From contig DASTCG010000050.1 of NCBI GenBank assembly GCA_035711385.1, positions 1 to 21,661 on the forward strand: a stretch of 21,661 bases of DNA, in the 5' to 3' direction. Each line of letters opens with the position of its first letter. Within the stretch, counting starts at the first letter, position 1. The notes below the pieces were generated by a model. The model was not told the DNA's origin, did no database searches, and saw nothing but the letters and a program-made list of their open reading frames with translations. The DNA comes from JACDAN01 sp035711385. Its GTDB lineage: Bacteria; Actinomycetota; Thermoleophilia; Gaiellales; Gaiellaceae. Shown here one piece after another: positions 7,879 to 14,659 of this stretch. A program made the position numbers and the translations under genes.

Positions 7879-8678
7879 GGCATCGTCCCTAGCTGCGCGA
7901 CGCAGCGGGCGGCCGCCTCCATCGCGAGGCCTGGGCCCCCCACGAGATAGCCGGCGGCAAGGGCGTCTCCGGCGCCGGTCGTGTCCACCACCTCGCCGGG
8001 GACGGTCGGCAGGTTGCGGCCCTCGATCGTCGCTCCACGGGCGCCGCGCTTGACGACCTGGATCTCCTCCGGCATCGGGAGCTCCGCGTGCTCCGCCTCG
8101 TTGCCGAAGACGAGGTCCGGCCTGACGCGGTCGAGGCGCTCGGCCAGCCGCTCGTGCCCGAACTCTCGAATGAGGTTCACGGACGAGAGATCGACGCTGA
8201 TCCGCGCGCCGGCCGCCCGCGCGAGCTCGGCGGCCCGCTCTGCCGCCGAGCCGATCGGCTCGCCCATGAGCGCGTACCCGGACATGTGAAGCCAGTCGGC
8301 GCCCTCGAACCACTCCGGCCGGATGTCCCCGGGGTCTAGCTGCGGCGCGACGCCGCGGTCGGAGATCATCGTCCGGCTTCCGTCGAGGTCGACGAGCGAG
8401 ACGACGACGCCGTTCCGACCGGTCGGCGGCGGCCCGAGCACGTCGACCGCGCGGCGGAGGAGGTCCGCCTCCACGAGCTCACCCGCTCCGTCGGCCCCGC
8501 GCCCGCCGATGAAACGAGCCTTGGCGCCGAGCGCCGCCGCCCAGGCCGCGACGTTCGCCGCCTGGCCGCCCGCCCCCGCCCGAGCTTCGCCGTGCGTGTC
8601 GTCGCCCTCCGCGAGCGGACGGCTCAGCTTGACGACCACATCCAGCAGCAGGTCGCCGAGAGCGCAGATCACCGGCAT
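7875..8678 (-). CDS. psuK: PfkB-family carbohydrate kinase, probable pseudouridine kinase
   Basis: A 267-residue ribokinase-fold kinase. It shows the N-terminal GDLLLDVVV strand, the substrate-site GAGGQAANVAAWAAALGA motif, and the C-terminal PfkB signature DTTGAGDALAAGYL with the catalytic Asp. The family is clear. The substrate is inferred from translational coupling (GTGA overlap) to psuG, whose substrate is made by pseudouridine kinase. At 267 residues it is shorter than the usual 300 or so. An alternative is a kinase for another nucleoside or sugar. The ATG start at 8676-8678 is 14 bases from the divergent ATG of the next gene, so both genes must share a very compact promoter region. Confidence 0.85.
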   Translation of the reverse strand: MPVICALGDLLLDVVVKLSRPLAEGDDTHGEARAGAGGQAANVAAWAAALGAKARFIGGRGADGAGELVEADLLRRAVDVLGPPPTGRNGVVVSLVDLDGSRTMISDRGVAPQLDPGDIRPEWFEGADWLHMSGYALMGEPIGSAAERAAELARAAGARISVDLSSVNLIREFGHERLAERLDRVRPDLVFGNEAEHAELPMPEEIQVVKRGARGATIEGRNLPTVPGEVVDTTGAGDALAAGYLVGGPGLAMEAAARCVAQLGTMP

Positions 8679-8692
8679 GCGATCATCGTCCC
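8679..8692. promoter_or_regulatory. 14-base divergent start region between psuK and the 63-residue gene
   Basis: Only 14 bases separate two divergent ATG codons. On the plus strand GATCAT (8681-8686) sits 6 bases before ATG 8693; on the minus strand GACGAT (8685-8690) sits 6 bases before ATG 8678. Both keep the A2 and T6 of a -10 box but lack T1. No ribosome binding site fits in the gap, so both transcripts may be leaderless. The promoters are weak matches. Confidence 0.35.
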
Positions 8693-8884
8693 ATGGACGG
8701 TGAGAACCAGGCCAGGCGGCTGCGCTCGTTCCTGATCGGCGGGGTCGTGGGGGCGTCCGCGGCCATGGCGGCCGCGCGGCGCCGTCGCCGTCGCCGCCAA
8801 CGCCGTCCGGTCGGGCTTGCCGCGTTCGAGGGCGCCCCCTGCTACCAGGAGACGCTGGAGGAGCGGCGAGAGGCGGCTTCCTAG
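8693..8884 (+). CDS. Small Arg-rich protein with one hydrophobic segment, 63 residues
   Basis: A hypothetical protein. Residues 13-27 (FLIGGVVGASAAMAA) are hydrophobic enough for one membrane segment and are followed by a run of about nine Arg and Lys-like residues, then a short acidic-basic tail ending LEERREAAS. The pattern is that of a small membrane-anchored protein with a positively charged cytoplasmic side. The start is the ATG at 8693. The gene lies 22 bases before fmdB in the same direction, but fmdB seems to have its own promoter. I do not recognise a family, and a small chance remains that it is not expressed. Confidence 0.55.
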   Translation: MDGENQARRLRSFLIGGVVGASAAMAAARRRRRRRQRRPVGLAAFEGAPCYQETLEERREAAS

Positions 8885-8892
8885 GCCACCGC

Positions 8893-8898
8893 TATCCT
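8893..8898 (+). promoter_or_regulatory. Putative -10 element (TATCCT) of the fmdB-like gene
   Basis: TATCCT ends 8 bases before GTG 8907. The GAGGGG stretch directly before the GTG is too close to serve as a normal Shine-Dalgarno sequence, so a leaderless transcript is likely. Confidence 0.5.
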
Positions 8899-8906
8899 CT
8901 GAGGGG

Positions 8907-9185
8907 GTGCCGATCTATGAATACAAGTGCCCCAATGGGCATGTTTTCGAGCTTTTTCACGGCATCAACGAGCCGGCTCCGGAGGTCTGCACGGTCTGCG
9001 GCGAAGGGCCCCTCACCCGGGTCCTCCATCCGGTAGCCGTCCATTTCAAGGGGTCGGGCTTCTACTCCACCGACTACGGCCGTGGGAGCCGGAAGCCCTC
9101 CCGCGACGGCGACAGCACCGACAAGGGCGACTCGGGCGGGAAGAAGGAGCCCGAGAAGAAGACCCCCGCGGCGGAAAGCAGCTAA
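8907..9185 (+). CDS. FmdB-type zinc ribbon protein
   Basis: A 92-residue protein of the FmdB / putative regulatory zinc ribbon family. It begins PIYEYKCPNGHVFELF; the likely metal ligands are C8, H12, C28 and C31 (CPNGH and CTVCG). The knuckle is followed by the typical LTRVLHPVAVHFKGSGFYSTDY segment and then a Lys, Glu, Ser and Asp-rich low-complexity tail. The name refers to formamidase regulation, but most members have no known role. GTG 8907 is chosen because the family begins with the sequence PxYEY directly after the initiator. The frame is open further upstream, but those codons fall in the neighbouring gene. Its stop is 3 bases from the stop of the opposing LCP gene. Confidence 0.9.
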   Translation: MPIYEYKCPNGHVFELFHGINEPAPEVCTVCGEGPLTRVLHPVAVHFKGSGFYSTDYGRGSRKPSRDGDSTDKGDSGGKKEPEKKTPAAESS

Positions 9186-9188
9186 TCG

Positions 9189-10343
9189 CTAGGTCAGCGG
9201 TGTCCCGCGCAGGCAGCCCGCGCCGGAGATCGGGCTCGGCGGCTGGATCGCCGAGCGCCCGTTGAACATCAGCAGCACGGCCGCGTTGTCGTCGCCGTCG
9301 CCCGTGAGCCCGAGGCGGCAGTAGATCGTCCGGTCGTCGGCCGACCGGAAACGAAGCCAACCGAGCTCGAAGATCTCGTTCTGGGAGAGGTCGCTCGTGA
9401 TCGGGCTGACCAGGTCGTCGCCGATGAAGGGCAGCCGCAGGTAGGTCCCGAAGCTGACCATCTTGTCCAGCGTCGCCTGGAGCACCTGCTGCTGACGCCC
9501 AACGCGGTTCAGGTCGCTCTCGCTGGGGTCGAGGAGGTTCTTGCGAATGCGGGAGTAGATCTGCGCCCGCTTGCCGTTCATCTCCTGGCGGCCGCGGCCG
9601 AAGCGCCAGCCGCCCCAGCGCTCGCACCGGGCCGCGCTCGGGTACGGGCACTCGATGTTCGTCACGGCCGGCTTCCGAACGTCGACCTCGACGCCGTCGA
9701 GTGCGTCCACGACCTTCCGGAAGGAGCTCATGTCCAGCAGGATGATGTGGTTCACGTCGACGCCGAGCGCCTCGCGGATCGTGCGGATCGTGAGCTGAGG
9801 GCCCCCGAGCGGCAGCGTCGAGTTGATCTTCTCGTGTCCGAATCCCGGAACCTCGACCTCGAGGTCGCGCGGGATTGACAGGTAGCTGATCGCATGGTGG
9901 TCGGGATCCGTGCGGAGGAGCATCAACGAGTCGGCGAGACGGTTCCCGCGCCGCGTCGGGTGCGTCGAGTGGTCGCTGCCGACGATCAGCGTCGTGCTTG
10001 GCTTCGAGAGCATCCACCCGTCCTGCGGCACGAGCTGTGCCTTCGCCTCGCGGCCGAGGCGGGCATTCGCCTTGTCCATGCCCCTTCCGACCGCGAGGTA
10101 GCCGGCGACCGTCCAGCCGATCAGCAGCAGGACGAGCCCGAGGACGACGAGGAGCACGATCCGTCCGGTGCTCAGCCGGCGGGGTCGCTTGGCCGGGCCT
10201 GGTCCGGCGTAGCGCTGCGGCTTCGCCGCCGGAGAAGGAGCCCGCTCTCGCCGTCCGGGCTTCGGAAGCCGCGAGAGAGTCGGCACGCCCCCCGTCGCAC
10301 GACCGCCGCGATAGACGCGGTACGGCTTGTCTTCGCGGGCCAT
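9189..10343 (-). CDS. LytR-CpsA-Psr (LCP) family cell-wall glycopolymer ligase
   Basis: A 384-residue type II membrane protein that is expected to attach polyprenyl-linked glycopolymers to peptidoglycan outside the membrane. It has an unusually long basic, Pro-rich cytoplasmic N-terminus of about 60 residues, one transmembrane helix (about 61-83), then the LCP domain. Domain marks are TTLIVGSDHS, RLADSLMLLRTDP (about 135-147) with conserved Arg and Asp, and YLSIPRDLEVEVPGFGHEKIN with the phosphate-binding Arg (R159) and Asp. The Cys pair in IECPYPSAARCERW and a later Cys pair suggest disulfides in the extracellular domain. ATG 10341-10343 is the start. It is divergent from the ROK kinase gene, with a shared 26-base promoter gap. 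Which polymer it transfers (teichoic acid-like or arabinogalactan-like) cannot be read from the sequence. Confidence 0.93.
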   Translation of the reverse strand: MAREDKPYRVYRGGRATGGVPTLSRLPKPGRRERAPSPAAKPQRYAGPGPAKRPRRLSTGRIVLLVVLGLVLLLIGWTVAGYLAVGRGMDKANARLGREAKAQLVPQDGWMLSKPSTTLIVGSDHSTHPTRRGNRLADSLMLLRTDPDHHAISYLSIPRDLEVEVPGFGHEKINSTLPLGGPQLTIRTIREALGVDVNHIILLDMSSFRKVVDALDGVEVDVRKPAVTNIECPYPSAARCERWGGWRFGRGRQEMNGKRAQIYSRIRKNLLDPSESDLNRVGRQQQVLQATLDKMVSFGTYLRLPFIGDDLVSPITSDLSQNEIFELGWLRFRSADDRTIYCRLGLTGDGDDNAAVLLMFNGRSAIQPPSPISGAGCLRGTPLT

Positions 10344-10352
10344 CCGGCGGGG

Positions 10353-10359
10353 TATCGTA
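10353..10359. promoter_or_regulatory. Shared bidirectional -10 element (TATCGTA)
   Basis: On the plus strand TATCGT (10353-10358) lies 11 bases before GTG 10370. On the minus strand TACGAT (10354-10359) lies 10 bases before ATG 10343. Both fit TANNNT and overlap in five of six bases, so one symmetric element may drive both genes. The whole gap is only 26 bases, so both -35 regions would lie inside the opposite coding sequence. Confidence 0.5.
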
Positions 10360-10369
10360 GCCGCCGCTC

Positions 10370-11284
10370 GTGAGCGCCTCCCGGGCCATCGGCGTCGATC
10401 TCGGCGGGACGAAGATCCTTGCCGGCGTCGTGGACCGGGACGGAACCGTGCACCGGCGGCAAACGCGCCGCACGGTCACGTCCTCACAGGAGGCGCTGCT
10501 CGAGGCGCTCGACGAGGTCGTCGAGGCGCTGCTCGACGAGGATGTCGCGGCGCTCGGCTTCGGGATCTGCTCGCAGATCGACCAGCGGTCCGGTCGGGCG
10601 GTCTCGTCGGTGCACGTCCCGCTCGCCGGCGTCGACTTCCGGGACCGGATGGCGGCCAAGTTCGGCCTCCCGATCAGGATCGACAACGACGGGAATGTGG
10701 CCGCGATCGCAGAGTGGCGGCTCGGCGCGGGACGCGGCGCGTCGACCCTGGTCATGGTGACGCTCGGGACGGGGATCGGAGGAGGCTTGATTCTGGAGGG
10801 CAAGCCGTTCCGGGGCTCGGTCGGCGGCGGCGCCGAGCTGGGCCACATGGTGCTGGACTACGGCGGCCCGCCCTGTAGCGGCAACTGCACTGGTCATGGG
10901 CATTTCGAGGCGCTGGCGGCCGGAAGTGTCGCAGACAGGCTCGCCGCGCGCCGCTTCGGCGAGAGGGCGAATGCCAAACGGCTGGTCGACGAGGCCGAGG
11001 CCGGCGATCCGGGCGCCGCCGCCGACCTCGCGGAGCTGGGGAGCCGGCTCGGTGCGGGAATCGGGTCGCTCGTGAACATCTTCAATCCGGAGGTCGTGAT
11101 CGTGGGCGGCGGCTTCGCGAACGCGGGCGAGTTGCTGCTCGGCCCGGCCCGGGAGGCGCTCGCGGTCGAGGCTCTCCCGCTGCCGCGCGAGGTCGTTCGT
11201 GTGGTTGCGGCGGAGCTGGGGCCGGACGCAGGCATGGTGGGCGCCGCGCTCGTCGCGTTCGAAGCGCTCGACGGATCGTCCTAG
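10370..11284 (+). CDS. ROK family sugar kinase, probable glucokinase
   Basis: A 304-residue cytoplasmic kinase. It has the phosphate-binding DLGGTK (residues 10-15), the IDNDGNVAAIAEW active-site region with catalytic Asp, LGTGIGGGLI, and the ROK zinc region starting at ELGH (H159). Relatives carry CxGxCPxRGCLE there; this protein has C169, C173, then GHGHFE, so the third cysteine ligand is replaced by H178. A four-ligand zinc site is still possible. Glucose is the most common substrate of actinobacterial ROK enzymes of this type, but other hexoses cannot be excluded. There is no DNA-binding N-terminal domain, so it is a kinase and not a ROK repressor. Start GTG 10370. Its TAG stop overlaps the GTG of rsmI by one base (TAGTG). 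Confidence 0.9.
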   Translation: MSASRAIGVDLGGTKILAGVVDRDGTVHRRQTRRTVTSSQEALLEALDEVVEALLDEDVAALGFGICSQIDQRSGRAVSSVHVPLAGVDFRDRMAAKFGLPIRIDNDGNVAAIAEWRLGAGRGASTLVMVTLGTGIGGGLILEGKPFRGSVGGGAELGHMVLDYGGPPCSGNCTGHGHFEALAAGSVADRLAARRFGERANAKRLVDEAEAGDPGAAADLAELGSRLGAGIGSLVNIFNPEVVIVGGGFANAGELLLGPAREALAVEALPLPREVVRVVAAELGPDAGMVGAALVAFEALDGSS

Positions 11285-12090
11285 TGCCGCTCGCCGTCTG
11301 CGCGACGCCGATCGGGAACCTCGACGACGTCACGCTCCGTGTCCTCGAGGAGCTCCGAAGCGCCGGCGTCGTCCTCTGCGAGGACACGCGGCACACGAGG
11401 CGGCTCCTCGATCGGCACGGGATCGAGGCTCGGCTCCTCAGCTACCACGAGCACAACGAGGCGAGGCGCGTCGCGGAAGTGATGCCCCGGCTCGAAGCGG
11501 GAGAGCGGATCGCGCTGGTCTCCGACGCGGGGCTTCCTGCGATCAGCGACCCCGGAGCGCGACTGATCGCCGCGGCGCTCGAGGTAGGAGTCCCGGTGAC
11601 CGTCCTTCCGGGCCCGTCGGCTGTCGAGTCCGCGCTCGTCGCGAGCGGGTTCGAGGCCGAGCGCTACCAGTTCGTCGGGTTCCTTCCGCGGTCGCCGAGA
11701 GCTCTGTCGGAGCTGTGGCGAGAGTTGGCGCAATGGCGACATGCTCTCGTCGCATTCGAGTCTCCGAACCGGGTTGGTCGGACGCTCGCGAGCCTGGCCC
11801 AGGCACTCCCCGACCGACCCGTCGCCGTGTGCCGGGAGCTGACGAAGCGGTTCGAGGAGGTCGTCCGCGGGCCGGCCTCGCAGGTCGCGAAACGCTTTGC
11901 GGAAGGGGCAAGAGGCGAGATCACGCTGGTCATCGGGCCCGCCACGGTCGAGTCTCCGGAGGGGGAGCGCGACGCCGTCGAGGCCGTGTCGGCCCTCGTG
12001 CGGGGCGGCGCGTCCAGAAAGGACGCTTCCGAGGTCGTTTCGCGGCTGAGCGGGATCTCGCGGAAGCGTCTCTACGACTCAACGCTGTAG
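11284..12090 (+). CDS. rsmI: 16S rRNA (cytidine-1402-2'-O)-methyltransferase
   Basis: A 268-residue SAM-dependent tetrapyrrole-methylase-fold enzyme that 2'-O-methylates C1402 in the ribosomal P site. Clear family segments are the N-terminal ATPIGNLDDVTLRVLEEL, LCEDTRHTRRLL, SYHEHNE, ALVSDAGLPAISDPG, VTVLPGPSAVESAL and GFLPRSP, then ESPNRVGRTL and CRELTKRFEE. The C-terminal part RKDASEVVSRLSGISRKRLYD matches the usual tail. Length is normal. The GTG start overlaps the ROK kinase stop by one base, so translation is probably coupled. It opens the housekeeping cluster that continues with metG. Confidence 0.96.
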   Translation: MPLAVCATPIGNLDDVTLRVLEELRSAGVVLCEDTRHTRRLLDRHGIEARLLSYHEHNEARRVAEVMPRLEAGERIALVSDAGLPAISDPGARLIAAALEVGVPVTVLPGPSAVESALVASGFEAERYQFVGFLPRSPRALSELWRELAQWRHALVAFESPNRVGRTLASLAQALPDRPVAVCRELTKRFEEVVRGPASQVAKRFAEGARGEITLVIGPATVESPEGERDAVEAVSALVRGGASRKDASEVVSRLSGISRKRLYDSTL

Positions 12091-12096
12091 CCATAT

Positions 12097-12125
12097 TTGC
12101 CAACAGCCGGGCGGCTTGCTAGCTT
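12097..12125 (+). promoter_or_regulatory. Promoter of the M23-like gene (TTGCCA, 17 bases, TAGCTT)
   Basis: The -35 box TTGCCA (12097-12102) and -10 box TAGCTT (12120-12125) have the ideal 17-base spacing. ATG 12136 follows 10 bases after the -10 box, with no Shine-Dalgarno sequence. This is the best complete sigma-70-type promoter seen in the window. Confidence 0.65.
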
Positions 12126-12135
12126 CGGCTTGGGC

Positions 12136-13383
12136 ATGTTCTCACGACTGACAACTCTCCTCGCTGTCGTGAGCCTGGGCGCAGCGCCGCAGGCCCACGC
12201 CTGGACGTGGCCGGCCACCGGTGCCGTCATCCGCGGGTTCGACTACGGCGGCGGCGCCTACACGGCGTCCGGCCACCGCGGCATCGACGTCGCGGGTTCC
12301 CCCGGCTCGACCGTGCTGGCACCAGCGGCCGGCCTCGTGACCTTCGCCGGCTCGCTGCCCTCGAACGGGAAGACGCTCTCGGTGCGCACGGCCGACGGTT
12401 GGGCGGTGACGCTCACCGATCTCGGCTCGATCTCCGTGTCCGTCGGGGACGGTGTCGCGGAGGGCGAGCCGGTCGGGACGATCGGACCTGCGGAGGAGGG
12501 CGAGGAGCCGCACGTGCAGTTCGGGATTCGTCGGGCAGAAGATCCGCGCGGATATGTGGATCCGCTGACGCTCTTGCCCCCTCGTGCGGCGCAGCCCACC
12601 GGTTCCCCGGCGCCGGCAGCGGTCACCGCGCAGACGGCGGCGCCGGCCGAGACCGCCCCGGAGAGCGGTACGCGGGCACTCGAGGGGGACACCACGGCAG
12701 GCGTCGCGCCGGACGGAAACGCGGCGGCAACTGCGGCTCGTCCCGCGACCGTCGCGAAGGCCCGACACGTCGTCGTCTTGCATCCGACGGGTCGGGCGAC
12801 CACCGCCTCGCCGACGGTCTCGAGGACCGCAGCCGGCGGCCGGCGCCCGGATGCTCGGTCAAGCTCGCGCCGGAGGCGGAGCACCATCCCGGCGGCTCGC
12901 GCGCGTGTCCCTCATCGCAGCGTGCGTACGTCCGAGCCGTCGAGAGGCTCGGAGGATGCGGCGGATCTTCGGTCGACGCCCATTCCCACGGTTCCAGAGC
13001 GGCATCACGCGCCGCCGCCGTGGGCGTTCTGGCTTGTGGCGATCCTCGCGCTGGCAGCGGTTTTGCTCATCCCCCGCCGCGTTCGGAAGGCCCGATCGGC
13101 CGCCCCGGCCGCCGACAGGCGCACACCTATCATGGGCGCCGATGACCTTCTACCTGACAACGCCGATCTACTACGTGAACTCGACGCCGCACATCGGGCA
13201 TGCCTACACGACGCTCGCGGCGGACATCCTCGTGCGCCATCACCGCCAGCGAGGCGAGGACACGTTCTTCCTCACGGGCACGGACGAACACGCCTCAAAG
13301 GTGGTCAGGGCCGCCGAGGAGCAAGGTCTGGAGCCGAAGGTCTTCGTCGACCGGATCGTCGAGCACTGGCGGGAGGTGCCTGA
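12136..13383 (+). CDS. Secreted, membrane-anchored M23/LytM-like protein with degenerate active site
   Basis: A signal peptide ends at AHA22 before W23. A LytM/M23 fold follows (about residues 26-148). The first zinc motif H47xxxD51 (GHRGID) is intact, but the YAHL-type His is an Asp (D95 in LTDLGSISV) and the second HxH is H126-V-Q128. One zinc ligand and one catalytic His are therefore missing, and the protein is probably not an active endopeptidase but an EnvC/NlpD-like regulator or binder. A long Pro, Thr, Arg and Ser-rich linker leads to a C-terminal membrane helix (about 296-313) and a basic end. The frame then continues for about 80 residues inside metG, which is unlikely to be native; the functional protein may end near 13140. 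Its ATG has a strong promoter just upstream. Confidence 0.85.
   Translation: MFSRLTTLLAVVSLGAAPQAHAWTWPATGAVIRGFDYGGGAYTASGHRGIDVAGSPGSTVLAPAAGLVTFAGSLPSNGKTLSVRTADGWAVTLTDLGSISVSVGDGVAEGEPVGTIGPAEEGEEPHVQFGIRRAEDPRGYVDPLTLLPPRAAQPTGSPAPAAVTAQTAAPAETAPESGTRALEGDTTAGVAPDGNAAATAARPATVAKARHVVVLHPTGRATTASPTVSRTAAGGRRPDARSSSRRRRSTIPAARARVPHRSVRTSEPSRGSEDAADLRSTPIPTVPERHHAPPPWAFWLVAILALAAVLLIPRRVRKARSAAPAADRRTPIMGADDLLPDNADLLRELDAAHRACLHDARGGHPRAPSPPARRGHVLPHGHGRTRLKGGQGRRGARSGAEGLRRPDRRALAGGA
13128..13133 (+). promoter_or_regulatory. Putative -10 element (TATCAT) of metG
   Basis: TATCAT ends 8 bases before ATG 13142, inside the end of the preceding frame. The spacing puts the transcription start at or next to the ATG. 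No Shine-Dalgarno sequence is present, so metG may have its own leaderless transcript. Confidence 0.5.
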
Positions 13384-14659
13384 GCTCGTCGGCGCGGACA
13401 TCGACTTCTTCATCCGGACGACCGACGAGGAGCACAAGCGCTTCGTCCAGGACTTCGTCCAACGCATCTACGACAACGGCGACATCTACGAGGACACGTA
13501 CTCCGGCCTCTACTGCCTCGGCTGCGAGGAGTTCAAGTCCGAGGACGAGCTGGTGGACGGCAAGTGCCCGGATCACGACACGGTCCCCGAGCGGATCGAG
13601 GAGAGGAACTACTTCTTCCGCCTCTCGCGCTACCAGGAGCCGCTGCTGAAGCTCTACGACGAGCGTCCGGACTTCGTCCTGCCCGACTTCCGGCGCAACG
13701 AGGCGCGGAGCTTCATCGAGGGCGGCCTCCAGGACTTCAGCCTCAGTCGTGCCGGGCAACCGTGGGGCGTGCCGGTGCCGTGGGACCCCGAGCAGGTCGT
13801 CTACGTCTGGGTCGATGCGCTGATCAACTATCTCAGCGCGCTCACCTATGCCCGGCCGGGCGACGACCTCCGCGAGCGGTACTGGCCGCATGTCCGCCAC
13901 CTGATCGCGAAGGACATCCTTCGCTTCCACTGCGTCTTCTGGCCGGCGCTGCTCCTTTCGGCCGGCTACGAGGTGCCCCGGTCGATCTTCGTCCACGGCT
14001 ACCTGAACCTCGGCGGTCGCGGGATCTCGAAGTCCCTCGGGAACGTCATCGACACGAAGAGTCTCGTGGACGTCTACGGTGCGGACGCGGTTCGGTTCTG
14101 GGCGGTGCGCGCCGTCCAGTTCGGTCGCGACGGCGACGTGGACGTGGAGAGCCTCCACGAGCGCTACGAGCGCGAGCTCGGGAACGACCTCGGGAACCTC
14201 GTCTCCCGCACGACCGCGATGATCGCCAAGTACCGAGGCGGCCGGATTCCGATCGCTCTTGGCGCGGCGGACGCGCCGAAGCTCGACCATCTGAGCGGCG
14301 AGGTCTCGAGCCGGCTGGACGCCTTCGACCTCACCGGCGCGATCGACGTCATCTGGGAGTCGGTCCGGGCCCTGAACAAGTTCGTCACCGAGACGAAGCC
14401 GTGGGAGCTCGCAAAGGACGACGCGAGCTCGGAGCGGCTGGACCAGGCGCTGTACGAGCTCGCGGACGGGCTTCGGGTCGTCGCCGTCGCGCTACACGCC
14501 TACCTCCCGGAGACGACGTCGCAGATCCTGCGGGCGCTCGGCCAGCCCGAGGACTTCACGTGGTCCGCCGCGGCGCCGGGTGGGCTCGCGGAGACGGAGG
14601 ACGTCGCGCCGGCGGCGCCGCTCTTCCCCCGTGTCGAGTCGCCCGCAGCCGCTGCGTGA
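13142..14659 (+). CDS. metG: Methionyl-tRNA synthetase
   Basis: A 505-residue class I aminoacyl-tRNA synthetase that charges tRNA-Met. The HIGH motif is at residues 17-20 (TPHIGHAY) and the KMSKS loop appears as ISKSL (295-299). A single zinc knuckle is built from C125, C128, C142 and H145 (CLGC, CPDH). The anticodon-binding helical domain follows (NDLGNLVSRTTAMI, TKPWELAKDD). The protein lacks the C-terminal dimerising EMAP/tRNA-binding domain, as many bacterial short forms do. ATG 13142 is supported by the family's usual beginning (FYLTTPIYYVN). The stop TGA overlaps the tatD start as GTGA. Confidence 0.97.
   Translation: MTFYLTTPIYYVNSTPHIGHAYTTLAADILVRHHRQRGEDTFFLTGTDEHASKVVRAAEEQGLEPKVFVDRIVEHWREVPELVGADIDFFIRTTDEEHKRFVQDFVQRIYDNGDIYEDTYSGLYCLGCEEFKSEDELVDGKCPDHDTVPERIEERNYFFRLSRYQEPLLKLYDERPDFVLPDFRRNEARSFIEGGLQDFSLSRAGQPWGVPVPWDPEQVVYVWVDALINYLSALTYARPGDDLRERYWPHVRHLIAKDILRFHCVFWPALLLSAGYEVPRSIFVHGYLNLGGRGISKSLGNVIDTKSLVDVYGADAVRFWAVRAVQFGRDGDVDVESLHERYERELGNDLGNLVSRTTAMIAKYRGGRIPIALGAADAPKLDHLSGEVSSRLDAFDLTGAIDVIWESVRALNKFVTETKPWELAKDDASSERLDQALYELADGLRVVAVALHAYLPETTSQILRALGQPEDFTWSAAAPGGLAETEDVAPAAPLFPRVESPAAAA

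Noticed and set aside
7879..8313. N-terminal extension of PsuG upstream of GTG 7878
   Set aside because: It is the antiphase shadow of the PfkB kinase. The conserved PsuG protein begins at the GTG in the GTGA overlap.
8817..8906. An N-terminal extension of the FmdB-like protein upstream of GTG 8907
   Set aside because: The open frame overlaps the 63-residue gene, its sequence is basic and low-complexity, and the family starts directly with PIYEYKC.
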